Shown here: positions 23,393-35,300 of the stretch, piece by piece
Layout of the letters: every line of letters starts with the position of its first letter
How positions within the stretch are numbered: position 1 is the first letter of the stretch
Source: Panax quinquefolius
Taxonomy: Eukaryota; Streptophyta; Magnoliopsida; Apiales; Araliaceae
Assembly (NCBI GenBank): GCA_020205615.1
Contig: CM035153.1
Span: forward strand, 77,630,471 to 77,694,470
Length of the DNA: 64,000 nucleotides
Direction: 5' to 3'
Notes under the pieces: model-generated
The model's database searches: none
What the model was told of the DNA's origin: nothing
The model's input: the letters and a program-made list of their open reading frames with translations, nothing else
Program-made: the position numbers and the translations under genes

Positions 23393-23564
23393 TTTGAGAT
23401 CTTTGCCACAAAACAAAAGGTTAATTGACATGTAACAAATTATCCTTATCTTCCGACCAACCAATAAAATAGCACAAAAACTTAGGTAGGTCATACTAGC
23501 GAAGGTATTCCCCGTCTCCCCTCCTAGTACTATTCTCACATCTTAGCCGTGGATCACATCCTAA

Positions 23565-23576
23565 GCTCGATACCAA
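23565..23576 (-). promoter_or_regulatory. Primer binding site of C2 (altered)
   Basis: Minus-strand TGGTATCGAGC follows the LTR end. C1 has TGGTATCAAAGC, so one base is lost and one changed. Confidence 0.65.
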
Positions 23577-24609
23577 CCTGTGACGCCCCAAAATTAGGTA
23601 TACATCACCCATCTTGAGTCGCCACTTACATGGTATGTAATTTAAATACAACTTATTAACATAAGCGTAGGTGTACAATACGACATAAAGCGTGAGTTTA
23701 AATACAAATATCGCCTACTAGATATTATACAAACTCAAACAAAAAGTCCTCATTACAGTTATTATCACACTATTTTACTAGAATAGTGAGGACTACTAAT
23801 GCTATCTTCAGGACCATCACTCGTTTCCCCGACTCGTCCCAGCTATATTATCATTTCTGAAGAGAACAATGAAAGAAAGGGTGAGCTCAACTAGCCCAAG
23901 AAGAAATATTATGACTAAGATAATGCCAGAATAAATTATCAATAGTCTTCAATAATGTTAAACTGATAAAATACAATAGACAACCAGTTTAAGCTGCGGT
24001 AATGAATATGCAATCCATTAAAAGAGTCAAGTAGAAAATAAAGTCTACTATCTTTTAGGTTTTAAAAGGTTTTTCATCATCATTATATTTGAGACTCAAA
24101 CTTTAATAAATATTCCACATCATCGAATCACTTCGCACTACTGCCAAGGATATTCTTTAGTATCACGACCACAATTATTATTCGCACTACGGGCCAAGAA
24201 TAGTTGTGTATTCATTAATGGTCATGATCATGCCAACAATCGTCCATCAATGCACTACGACCAATCGAGGATTTTTACCACATCATTTGTAACATTACTA
24301 CCATGATTACACGAATAGTCTCTCGGTCATAATCATACCAAGTCCATCTATGCACTACTCGTGCCATGAGATGACTTTAAAAAAATATAAACATGAGGAT
24401 GATGACAATGATATAAGAATTCAATAAAACAAGTTCAAGAATTATTTTATCCAGGGAATTATTAACGCCCAAATTGTCAACATGATATTGTGTTTTGTAG
24501 AGTAAAATTCAAGAATGATCGAAGAATATTTCCATGAAAAGATATCTTTGGATGAAACGCAAATATCAAGGATATTCTACTAATTTCATGGAGTATAGAA
24601 GTCAAAGTT

Positions 24610-25050
24610 TTAACCAACCTGGGTATAATAAAGAATGGAATAACAAAAGAAATCACCATGCATGCGATAGAATCGCGCGCAGAAAGTTATTCCAATGAAT
24701 AATAAAGATGGAACCGGATCCGGTGTAAAACACACGATAGGATATTCCAATGTAATAATAAAGCGGAACCGTGTCGGTGTAAAAACACATGCATGTGATG
24801 TTCCAACGAGAATAATAAAGAGCGGAACCGGTCGGGTGTAAAACACATGCATGAGGATGTTCCAACAGGATAATAGAAGAATGTCACCAAGTATAGGGTA
24901 AATAGCAGATATATCGAGTTATTCCAATGAATAATAAGCAATGGAATAACATAAGGATTTCACCAAGTATAGGGTATGCCTGGCGTATCTGAGGTTATGT
25001 ATAGGGTATGCCACTTTTACAAAGTTATTCCAGCAGAATAATAGTGAATG
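24610..25050 (-). repeat. Tandem array, period about 58 bp, in LTR C2
   Basis: Units are marked by ATTCCAA-like words at about 24690, 24742, 24800, 24860, 24919 and 25028 and by GGTGTAAAACACA words between them. It is the counterpart of the array at 20325-20600. Confidence 0.7.
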
Positions 25051-25222
25051 GAATAATGAAGTTCTCTTCAAGAAGAAAGAATAACACCCTTACTTTTTGG
25101 TAGGAGATTGAATCTCGCAGCAGCAGTAGTAACAAAATACTCTTCTTCTTTCTCTCTTATTCTTTCTATACTTTCTCTCTATAGCTTAAATGAATTCGTG
25201 AAAATAATGAAGCCCTAGGCCT

Positions 25223-25232
25223 CTATTTATAG
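25223..25232 (-). promoter_or_regulatory. TATA box in LTR C2
   Basis: Minus-strand CTATAAATAG lies upstream of a CT-rich leader, as expected for the U3/R border. Confidence 0.6.
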
Positions 25233-25333
25233 AAGATTTCTAGCTTAGCACCGCCGTGTGAAAAGGCAAGTGGCTTGACGAATTGGTTTGGCGCTTTTGT
25301 AATGTGAAACGACAAGTGGTTCGACGTCTGGTA

Positions 25334-25527
25334 AAGGTAATTACTATTAACGAAGGTAAAAATACTATTGACGAAGGTAAATACTATTCACAAGGGTAAT
25401 TACTATTGACGAAGGTAAATACTATTCACAAGGGTAATTACTATCGGCGAAGGTAAATACTTTTCACAAGGGTAATTACTATCGATTGAAGGTAAATACT
25501 ATTCACAAGGGTAATTACTATTGATGA
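25334..25527 (-). repeat. Tandem array, period 38-39 bp, only in LTR C2
   Basis: About five units contain AAGGGTAATTACTATTGACG and AAGGTAAATACTATTCAC. The array lies about 100 bp upstream of the TATA box, in U3, and has no counterpart in LTR C1. Confidence 0.85.
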
Positions 25528-26146
25528 AGAGACTCTTAGATGATGACATACGAGCCCCCCCATAAAATAATCAAACTTACCACAAATCATAACACATAAT
25601 TAATCTTTCAATAATTATTAATCATTTATAACTTGTCGCCTCAATTATTGATTTAATACTATAACATATTATATCGGATAATCTTTGTGACAATAATTGA
25701 TTCAATAATATAAGAGATATGATGCAAAGAATTCATTGTAGTAATAATTGAGCATAAATTTGAGTGACTTCTCACGTAAGCATCAATAATCAATACCAGT
25801 GTGCTACTTATGCAACCACGCCGCGTATTCTTTGTCTTTACCACCGGGTAGTTCAGCAGTTTTAACGGTAACACCTCCGTAGTTATTTTTATAAAAATAT
25901 TTTTATCGTTTTCTCAATCCGACAATAATGTTGTGGGGTCCACCAATGATTGAGCCATTGTATACGAATATTCCCTAACAAAAAGAATATTCCCAGACCA
26001 AACGAATATTTTATAACAACTTGCATACTTTGCAAAATTTATAAATATTACCCACAACTATAACATTATATCAAATTTATTCCATAATATTCAAAAATAA
26101 TACTTATAGAAAAATTCATCTTTATTTATAAAAGCAGGGTCTTACA

Positions 26147-27740
26147 TTAGCCGCCTCGATACTCTATAGATGGCTTGAGCCTTCTTCTAAAAAGAATTTT
26201 GTGCATGCATAGAGTTGGGCTGATCCCTTTTATATCAGCGATAGACCATCCTAAGGCCGTTTTGTACTTCTTGAGCACAAGCAACAACTTTTCTTCCTGA
26301 CACTTGGTTAGAGAAGCAGAAATTATCACAAGTAATGAAGATAAATTTCCTAAATATGCATACCTCAAATGAGTAGGGAAAGGTTTAAGCTCAAGGATAG
26401 TAGGCTCGATGATGAGCAATTTGAGCTTTGGAAGTAGATGCCTCTTTATCATTTAGAGACTCGAATTGTTGGTGGAATTGCTTCGATCCTTGAGGTTCCT
26501 CGAGCCACTTAGCACATTCCACATGCGAGGGCTCTTCCATAGTACTAGCCCTAGTTAAAGCGACTTCCAGAGGATCCTGAATGCATGTTTCTAAGAAAAC
26601 CCCTTCTTTGAACTATCAATTGTATTAATTTGGAAGCAATCCTCGGGGGTATTAGGATATTTCATTGATCGGAAGACATTGAACGTCACTTCACGATCAT
26701 TAACTCTCATTGTCAACTCCCCTTTTCGATATCGATGAGGGTCCTCCCGATTGCCAAGAACGGCCTTCCCAATATTATTGGGATTTTCCTATCCTCCTCA
26801 AAATCAAGGACTATGAAATCCGCCGTAAATATGAACTTATCAACTTTCACTAGCACATCCTCTACAATTCCCTTCGTGTATATCGAGGAGATCCATCACC
26901 TAATTGAAGGGTGACACTTATCGGCTTGGCTTCATTGAGGCCCAACTTTTTATAAATGGAGAGGGCATCAAGTTGATCTCGCCCCTAAATCACATAGATC
27001 TTTCCCATGGCTGGTCCCCAATGGTGTGCGGGATTGTAAAACTTCCGGGTCTTTTAGCTTGAGCATTTGAAGCTTGTTTTGAAGGATGGCACTACACTCT
27101 TACGTCGATTGCCACCGTCTCATAGTCCCCATTTTTGTTTCTTGGACGTAATGTCCTTCACGAACTTGACATAACTAGGCATTCCTCCAATGCCTCTGCA
27201 AATGGGATATTTATATGCGATCTTTTGAACACCTCCAAGAATTTGGAACACCGCTTATCCGACACGCTTTTTGCACCCTCCGGGGAACGACAACCGAGGG
27301 AGAGGTGAATGACCACGGTCGTTGGAGGAGATGGTGTTGGAGGTCCTGTCTTGACCACTTTCTTCACCCCACTTATCTCGGCCTTCTCCATCTCGAAGTA
27401 CCCTCTTGATCACCCCCGTCGTTTCCCATGGGAATACCCTCTTCAATTTGTACTTTAGTGGTTCTCCCACTTACGAGGGTTCTTGCTTTAAATTGTTCCT
27501 TTCCTTGCCTTCCCTTTTTTCGGGTTGACATCAGTGTCACTAGGCAATGCGCCCGGTGGTCGATTGTTTAAAGCGGCCAATCGACCCATCCGAACTTCAA
27601 GATTCCTAATGGAGGCCTCTTGATTGTTACTTGGTTTAGATTCGGGCTATATACCTCGATAGAAGATCTTCTAAAGCGGGTTTCCTTTCTGTTGTGGTGG
27701 AGGATGGTGAAACCGATTACGAGTTCTCTCGAGGATGTGG
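26147..27740 (-). pseudogene. Element D: protease region and N-terminus of RT (Athila type)
   Basis: Moving down the minus strand there is a protease-region helix (KFLEVFKRSHINIPFAEALE, about 27300-27190), then decayed protease sequence. Next comes the linker before RT with ELKPFPTHLRYAYLGN and LTKCQEEKLLLVLKK, then GWSIADIKGISPTLCMHKIL at about 26270-26190, a strongly conserved Athila/Tat motif. The frame ends at 26147 where LTR C2 begins, so the catalytic RT, RNase H and integrase are missing. Frameshifts are frequent. Position and order match element I, which keeps the later domains. Confidence 0.82.
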
Positions 27741-28900
27741 GTTGAACCCAAAGCCTAAGGTTGGAATCCGGGAGGATTAGCATAATTTGGCATGGTAGAT
27801 GGAGGTTGTGGTTGGTTGGGGTTATTATTATTGTTGTTGTTATTGTTGCCCCATGAAAAGTTGGGATGATTTCTTAGGCCGGGGTGATAGTGTGTGGGAA
27901 GATTTGTATTTTGTTGCCGCGTAATTTGACACAAATTGAATGGACTGGGCATATATCACACATTGATCAATCGGGTGGCTTCCTTGACATAATTCACATT
28001 GCACCCCACACTGCTGCACTTTGAACCCTTTGTAGGTCCCATTATATCAAGTCTTTTGTTGTTAGCTTTTGCTACTTGAGCTACTAACGATGTGAAAGAA
28101 TCCACTTCATAAACCCCCATTGCTTCTTCTTGGAGCTTGCCTATCGTTTGGCCATTGGTAATTGTTGGCCGCCATTGTCTCCACCACTCGTATCCCGTTG
28201 TGTGATGTTTAGCCATGAATGACCCTCCAGACGCGACATCTATATTTGAATGAGTAGATCCAGACAACCCATTGTAAAAGGTCTGGATGGGAAGCCATTT
28301 CGGTATTCCATGGTGCGGGCATTTTCTCGAAGATCCTTAAACTGCTCCCACGAGTCATATAAGGATTCGGATTGAATCGCACAAAAGATGTGATATCATG
28401 CACGAGCTCATACATTTTGGCGGGTGGAAAGAACTTTGCCACAAATTCTGCGCCATGTCGAGACCATGTGGTTATGGAGCAAGCGGTAATGAATGAAGCC
28501 AGACTCTTGGCCTTGTCCTTTAATGTAAAAGGAAACAACCAAAGTCCGATGGCATCGTCGGACACTTCGTTGCATTTAAATGTGTCATGATCTCTAGAAA
28601 GAAGTGATCATTGGGATCATCATTTGGTGTCCCCCAAACTAAATGTTGGTGCACATTTGAATGGTGCCCGACTTGATCTCGAAATTATTGGCTTGAATGG
28701 CGGGCCTAAGAATGCTCTCCGGAGATCATCAATGCGAGGCATAGCGTACTCCCTCGAGAGATTTCTAAAGTTCCTCACCATTATGATAGGGCAGGTATGT
28801 CCTCGAGTGAGTCTTTGGATTTCTCTCTCCGTAGTCATCTGAATGTTCTATCAACCTCGGGATCGAAAGGTATTATATTTCATCCCTTCCGAGGTGGCAT
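27741..28900 (-). pseudogene. Element D: gag (Athila type)
   Basis: Gag probably starts at ATG 28900 (MPPRKG). It shows Athila-type words: PNDDPNDHF, DDAIGLWLFPFTLKDKAKSL (about 28560-28500), ITTWSRHGAEFVAKFFPP, then DVASGGSFMAKHHTTGYEW, and near the C-terminus YHPGLRNHPNFSWGNNN followed by an Asn run and Pro/Gln-rich tail (27890-27755). The frame changes many times, so no intact protein exists. The family assignment is firm from the order of motifs; element I carries the same set. Confidence 0.82.
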
Positions 28901-29069
28901 AAACAATGGAGATTACACGAAAAGAGAATTAAACAATTAATTCTAAGTCCCTCGCAAAAAACAATGGAGATTACACGAATAATCGGTTTAAAGTAAGATC
29001 GTAATGACTTAGTTTCAATATTACAAAACAATTAATTCTAAGTCCCTGGCAACTGGCGGCTAAAAAACT
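28897..29069 (-). repeat. Element D: leader with internal duplication and primer site
   Basis: The plus-strand words ACAATGGAGATTACACGA and AACAATTAATTCTAAGTCCCT each occur twice, at about 28905-28971 and again by 28967-29047, showing a short tandem duplication in the leader. Next to the LTR the minus strand reads AGCCGCCAGTTGCCAGGGAC, a decayed tRNA-Asp-type primer site (usual form TGGCGCCGTTGCCGGGGA). Confidence 0.6.
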
Positions 29070-30453
29070 TGTTGATCGATTTAGCAATCAATAAACACGC
29101 GCAAGTATACGATGGTCCATAAGTAATATATGTAAGTAGAGTGTCGAACCCACGAGGACAAAGTCTTAACAGAAGCAAAAAAGGTAAAGTCGTTACTAAT
29201 CTTATCTAAAAAGAAAAACAAATGGTTGGTTAAGCTTATTTCAATAGGATTATCAAATTACGAGAAGTAATTGTTCTAGGAAATTAAGATAGGATTACAA
29301 CTCCCCTAATGCTTCGCTTTAATCTTCTAACTCTCCGTAATATAAACGAATCAAGGAATGGCCAACCGAGAACAAAAATAAGCATAAGCACGTCGAAGGT
29401 CAAATGCACATCCCTAACAAGCTAGAACATAATATGTCTATTGGTGAAACTAACTAGGTCAAGGTCATTAAGCTCGGCTCAAGGTTGCACAAGGCAAATA
29501 AGGATATGTCTATCCTATTGGCACATTAAGCCCACATTCAAATGTCAAGGTCATAACAGGTGTTGCTATATTTAAAGATAGACAATAATATCCATTTATC
29601 AATTTCCATCACTATCAATACCAATTTCTTTATCAAGCAATCAGACAATACATACAAAATACAACAACCCATTCCAAAATGATTCATTATATAAAAAGAG
29701 AGAGAAAGTCGATTAAGCTATTCAAAAGGTTACATTGCAATCCTAAAAATGGAGTTAGTTCATAACTTTGGTACTAACACACATTCCTAATACACACATT
29801 ATCAGACAAATACGATGAATAGGAGATTTGCAATAAGAAAACCCCTGTATGAAGAAGTATTCTTCCGCCAAATCTTCTCTTTACACACAAAATCTGAAAG
29901 TTGGGTGCAATAACTGTCGTTCCCTTTTGCAAGCTTCTTTCTCTTCTAGAAAATAAAAGACAGAAACAAATAATAATCTAAGCTACTATAATAAATTCTA
30001 TCTATGAAGATCCGATACTTAAAGCGGTAAAGATCGCTAGCTATTTACATTGTCTCCTTTAATCTAGATCATTAAATACAAGCTATTGTGCAAAAATCGG
30101 AGCTTCTTGGTGGGAAGCGTGATGCACATGGTATTGGGCATGTTGACTATGGGCGCCGGAGGCGTGACTTTCGAGGATCTTTGATCTCTTCTCGTCTTTG
30201 TGGTAGCGACTTCTTTTGCACCAAAGAAGATGTCGAGGCGCCACTTTACAAGAAGTCCACTAATTCTTTGGTATTTGGGGCACCAAGTCCAAGCGTCGGG
30301 CGCCACTTTCCTGAAAAAAATTAACAAAGCCATTGGAAAAGAATTAAATGGAAAATAATAATCATAACTAAGCAAGTTAACCAAAAGATTAAATATGGGC
30401 ATAAAATTAAGAACAAAAAAGGGCTAAAACGCGGGTATAAATCCCACACATCA
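29070..30453 (-). repeat. Element D: 5' LTR (Athila/Tat type)
   Basis: Plus-strand ends are TGTTGATCG and CACACATCA, so on the minus strand the LTR starts TGATGTGTGGG and ends GATCAACA, 1384 bp. The Athila/Tat end phrase (CGTATACTTGCGCG) lies near its end. A GC-rich island with several GGCGCC words lies at about 30143-30312. The start resembles LTR A. It abuts an interrupted LTR of element E at 30454. Confidence 0.78.
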
Positions 30454-31846
30454 TGTACCTAGTACAAATAAAGTAGCAATTGCGCCATCTTTGGAGATAG
30501 AATCGATTTTGGAGTTCTGGTAGCATTTTGTCTATACACCCTAGTACAAATAGGTTTATAGCTGCGCCATTCTACATCGAGACAAGTAGCTTTGCTATGC
30601 TCGGCGATTCAAAGAACCCATCAACTAAAATCCTTAAAAACATTGCTTCTAATATAACTCAACACATTTATAAGCATGTATAACACTACTGAAACATAAC
30701 CCAAATCAACTAACAACCTATTCATGCTTAATTCAAAGAATCAACCCATTAAACAATTTATCAAAATGAAGAATGGAAGTTATACATTTGTGACTCAATT
30801 GAGTCTTTATCTATCAATCTACTCACTCTTAGCAAACTAATTCTCAACAAATTGTAACAAGGAAGGATGATGTCCCATTTATAGGAGATTGATTATCTAG
30901 ATAATGAGATTACCTTCCAAATCAAACCAAAGAATTTCAAGAATGCACAAGGGTTAAAGGAGAGTTGGTGAGAGTTGGTAATCTCAATCATGAATCCCAC
31001 TCCCCATCTACTAATTGATCTAGATTGGTGAATTTGAGATGAAGCTAAGCTAAGCTAAGCTAGGCTTTGTTTGCTTGTTCACGTATAAGAAATAAATGGG
31101 ACTCTTATTATGGGACAAGAGAAATCTTCAACATTTTGCAAACAATGAAATGAAACATTTGGCTTATATCATATATACACATAATATAGACTTTGGTTAT
31201 CAAATAGGTGTACACAATTCATATCACATCACATAGGTTATAATGATTTAAAAGGGCATATAATATATTTCCCAATTACAAGATATCTAGTAGTGCACAT
31301 ACATATATCAATATTATTATGCAACTCATGAATCACATGAATGCAAATAACCCTTACTATATAGTCTATATATATATATATATAATATATAGACATATTA
31401 ATGTGCCACCTTATACTATATAAAATATACAATTAACTACCACATAATAAAGGTTCATTGTATGCAGTATGCTTTGCACAAATAAATCAAATAAACATAT
31501 AATCATTTTATAAACTATTAATCTATTATACATTAATTATTATTTATTCATAATAATTATTACTTAACGCATTATCAATTAATTACTCATAATTGCAATT
31601 AACAAATATGTTCAACTCTTGCTACTATATTCAAATAAATTGAATATTTAATTAATACTCTTATCAAGTCTTTGATATTAGGTTCTTAGGGTTAGTCCAC
31701 TAATTTAAATCAACTATTAGTGACTCCCTTTAATCATTTCATAAATTCACATAACTCTTTAAGGTTTAAATAAACTCTAAAACTAACTCATTAAAATTAA
31801 ATCACATATTTAATTAATAAGGAGTTTTAAATTTGTGGACATTACA
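30454..31846 (-). repeat. Element E: 3' LTR, partial
   Basis: It starts on the minus strand at 31846 with TGTAATGTCC and matches the first about 1.4 kb of the 5' LTR (about 38975-40365) closely, including the same TA-rich stretch near 31370-31390. The rest is missing because LTR D begins at 30453. D is inferred to have inserted here. Confidence 0.82.
30877..30884 (-). promoter_or_regulatory. TATA box in 3' LTR of E
   Basis: Minus-strand CTATAAAT followed by GGGACATCATCC; the same sequence stands at 39413-39420 in the 5' LTR. Confidence 0.6.
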
Positions 31847-31858
31847 TCCCTCCCCCTT
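31847..31858 (-). promoter_or_regulatory. Polypurine tract of E
   Basis: Minus-strand AAGGGGGAGGGA directly precedes the LTR start TGTAATG. This sets the orientation and 3' end of the element. Confidence 0.8.
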
Positions 31859-31894
31859 ATAAAAATTTCAGTCCTAGGAATTCTAAAAATAAGG

Positions 31895-33160
31895 TTACTC
31901 AAATAAAAATGGATAATTCGCTCTTATTTTCTCTTTTAGCTCCCCACGTAGCTTCTTCTTCTACTGCGTGATTCCTATAGAGAATCTTAACGGAATGAAT
32001 AATCTTATTCCTTAACTTTTGTTACTTCCTATCTAGTATCTGGGACAGAACTTCCTCGTATGATAAGTCTTTCTCGACTTGAATTGGTTCATAAGAGATA
32101 ACGTGCTTATAGTCCGGTTTATACTGGCAACACAACGACATATGAAACACATTGTGAATGTGCTCAAGTTCGAGGAGGTAACACTACCTCGCACGCCACT
32201 TCACTAACTCGCCTCGAATCTCGAGCGGTCCTATGAACCTAGGGCTCAACTTGACCTTCTTCCCAAAATGAATCTTCCCTTTCTAGGGAGATACTTTTAA
32301 AAGCATAGCTTCCTACTTCAAAATCTCTCTTTTGCGATGTAAGTCCGCATACTTCTTACAGCGATCTTGAGTCGCTACTAATCGTGCTCTTATCACCTTG
32401 ATGATTTCTAGTTTGTTGTACTAATTACGGTCCCAATAGTCGTTCTCCAACTTCATCCCAAAGATAAAGGCGTTCTATATTTCCTCCCATACTGATTGCT
32501 TCATACGGTGGCATTCCAATCATTGGCGTGATAACTATTGTTATCGCGAACTCTACTAATGGAAGGTGATCCTCCCAACTACCCTTGAAGTCCATCACAT
32601 AAGCTCGGAGCATGTCTTCAAGTGTTCGAATCGTTCTCTCACTTTGCCCATCGATTCTGCGGATGATACGCGGTACTCATTCGTAGTTGTGTCCCCATTC
32701 TTCCTTGAAGACTCTTCTAGAAGTTTGATGTGAATGCGGATCTCTATCTCGATATATAGATATCTGGCACCCCATGCCTCGAGATAATTTCCTTAACATA
32801 TAATTTGGCTAATCGTCCAAACTATACTTAATCCTAATCGAAAAAAGTGAGTGACTTTAGTAAGACGATCTATAATTACCCATATGGCGTCGTGCCCTTT
32901 CTGCGTTCTTTGGAAGTCCCACCACAAAGTCCATTGTGATGTGCTCCCATTTCCATTCTGGAATCTCTAATGGTTGTAATAACCCGCTTGGTCGTTGGTT
33001 CTCTCGCCTTAACTCTACGATAAGTTAGGCATCTACTCAGCATTCTCGCAACCTCTCTCTTCATGTTTGGCCACCGGAAGTGGTGACGCAAATCTTGGTA
33101 CATCTTTGTGCTTCTGGGTGTATCGAGTATCTCGTGATTGTGCACTTCTTGCAAAATCTT
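31895..33160 (-). pseudogene. Element E: integrase and chromodomain
   Basis: The HHCC region appears near 33120-33000 ([20 protein letters not shown] with a Cys-containing continuation). Core motifs follow in broken frames, including a conserved stretch near 32600-32480 (LRAYVMDFKGSWEDHLPLVE). Before the stop at about 31895 the minus strand encodes a GPY/F-like region and a chromodomain-like tail (RNHAVEEEATWG, NYPFLFE). Many one-base losses split the frame. Order and motifs match element B, so the Tekay/Del-type assignment is good. Confidence 0.78.
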
Positions 33161-34880
33161 CTCTCTCGGTTACGGTACTAGCGGTACCCAAATTAAATCC
33201 TTCAAATCATGCATGATCCATTGCTTTATCCATCTTAAATTTCAATTCATCACCTTGATCAATCTATTCTTGATGTTAATGCAATCTTCATCCTTTTCTT
33301 GTACTTCTTTAACCTTATCCAATAAAGTCGGACTCATTTATCATGTAAATAATTGTTCATTCGTCTCCATCGGATACTTAATCTCCAAGTCTAGTAGTTC
33401 AAAATCTTTCACCAATTATTCTTAAATGGTTAACTTCAATAACTTCTCTCCGCCTTTTATGCTCAAGGCATCCGCCACTACATTTGCTTTGCACCGGATG
33501 GTACAGAATCTCACAATCATAATCTTTGATCAATTCTAACCATCGCCTTCGCCTCATGTTTAATTCTTTTCTGCGCGAAGATATACTTGAGACTCTTGTG
33601 CTTTGTATATATCTCACACTTCTCGCCATCAAAATAATGCCTCCAAATCTTCAAGGCAAAAACTACTGCTGCTAACTCCAGGTCATGAGTCAAATATTCC
33701 TTCTCATAATCTTTTAGGCGGCGTGGAGGGTACTGTGATGACTCTGTAGTGTTGCATCGAGACACGACCAAGTCCCTTGTGTGACGCATCACTATACACT
33801 ATAAACCTTCCCGTGTTGTCTAGTAAAGCCAACACACGGTGCTTGACTAAGTCTCTTCTTCAATTCTAGGAAACTTTTTTCACACTTCTCCGTCAAACGA
33901 ACTTAAATGGTTTTACGGTAAGATTGGTCAAGCGGTGATGCTAGTATTGAAAAATCCCAAATAAATCTTCGATAGTATCCCGTTAATCCTAAGAAACTCC
34001 TAATTTTTTTGTTGGCGTCTTCGCTTGCTCTCAATTGATAACCGCTTCTACCTTCGTAAGATCTCATGAAACACCATTCTTGTCGATAACGTGTCCTAAA
34101 AAGCGCACTCTTTACAACCAAAACTCACACTTGGAGAATTTTACATACAACTTCTCCCTCCTTAATGTTTCTAACACTATCAAGAAGATGCTCGGCGTGT
34201 TCTTCCTCCATCTCTGAATATACTAGAATGTTATCGATGAATATGACAACAAACTTATCCAAATATCGCTTAAACACTTTATTCATTAATTCCATAAAGG
34301 TTCTTTGGCGCGTTCATCAATCCAAATGACATTACCGTAAACCCGAAAGTGTCCATACCGGAGTTCGAATGCCGTCTTTGGAATATCCTCTGCCTCACTT
34401 TCGGTTGGTGATAACTTAGGTTCTCAAGTCAATCTTTGAAAAGTACTTTGCCCCCCTTCAATTGATCAAACAAATTGTCTATCTGGGCAACGGAACTTGT
34501 TCTTAATGGTGACCTTGTTCAACTCTCGGTAGTCGATACAAAGTCTTAGCGACCCATCTTTCTTCTTTACTGAATAAGATTGGTGCTCCCCAAGGTGATA
34601 CGCTTTCGATTGAATGTATCCATTACCTAATAACTCTTGTAATTGAGCCATTAGTTCTTTCATCTCTACCTCTGCATATATGATACGATGCTTTGTATAT
34701 CTGGGGTGTTGTCCACGGTACCAAATCAATTACAAACTCAATCTCTCTATCCGGTGGCAATCCCGGAATCTCGTTTGGGAAGACATCAATAAAATCCTTA
34801 CAATAGGTATCGACTCGGTTCACCCTCGACTCGTCGAGTATCAACCACATGAGCCAAATAACCTATACAACCCTTCCTAA
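33161..34880 (-). pseudogene. Element E: reverse transcriptase and RNase H
   Basis: RT opens with DVFPNEIPGLPPDREIEF (about 34790-34740) and [20 protein letters not shown] (about 34560-34500). The catalytic box reads FIDN at 34231-34242 instead of FIDD, so the second metal-binding Asp is Asn as assembled. RSFLGLTGYYRRFIWDF follows at about 34000. RNase H is partly visible ([30 protein letters not shown]). Frames change repeatedly, so no active enzyme is possible in this copy. Confidence 0.8.
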
Positions 34881-35300
34881 GAAATCTACGCTTGCACCAT
34901 CGTCGAAGAACAATAAGATTGTCTCAGGCGATTTACTACCATAAAATACCACCTTCGACTTATTCGAGTCTTAAGGTTTACGCACTTCTTCTTCTGATCT
35001 ATAACTACTCCGTGAACCGATAACCAATCCATTCCAAGGATTACATCGAACTCCCCCAAACGAATCGGTATCAAATCCACTTTGAGCTTAAATCCTCGTA
35101 ATTCGGTATAATAATTCCTATGAATGTATTCTACGGGAATAATTTCCTTGTTCGCTACTTCTACGTTCATAGGGTGTTCTAATTCTCATAGGGTAATTCT
35201 AACTGTTTATCAAATTATTAGGAAACAAAAGAACAGGTAGCACCGAATCAAATAATACGTATTCATCAATATCATTGATCGGAATGATACGACACCACGT
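34881..35300 (-). pseudogene. Element E: protease
   Basis: A one-base loss disrupts the Asp-Ser-Gly site: the minus strand reads YVLFDS and then leaves frame near 35240-35250. The second half of the fold is open from 35170 to 34886, with LIPIRLGEFDVILGMDWLSV. The protease would mature gag-pol; here it is broken at the active site. Confidence 0.78.

Larger units (their letters stand above)
23579..26146 (-). repeat. Element C2: 5' LTR
   Basis: On the minus strand this 2568-bp LTR starts TGTAAGACCC at 26146 and ends GGGGCGTCACA at 23579. It matches LTR C1 along most of its length, for example around GGGAATATTCG and the GTAGTGCAT repeats. It carries the 58-bp array at 24610-25050 and a separate 38-39-bp array at 25334-25527 that C1 lacks. 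Its start abuts the RT of element D, so it is read as an insertion into D. Open frames at 24610-24941 are array translations. Confidence 0.8.

Noticed and set aside
25334..25527. Possible CRISPR-like array of regular units
   Set aside because: Units are contiguous without distinct spacers, and the context is a plant LTR.
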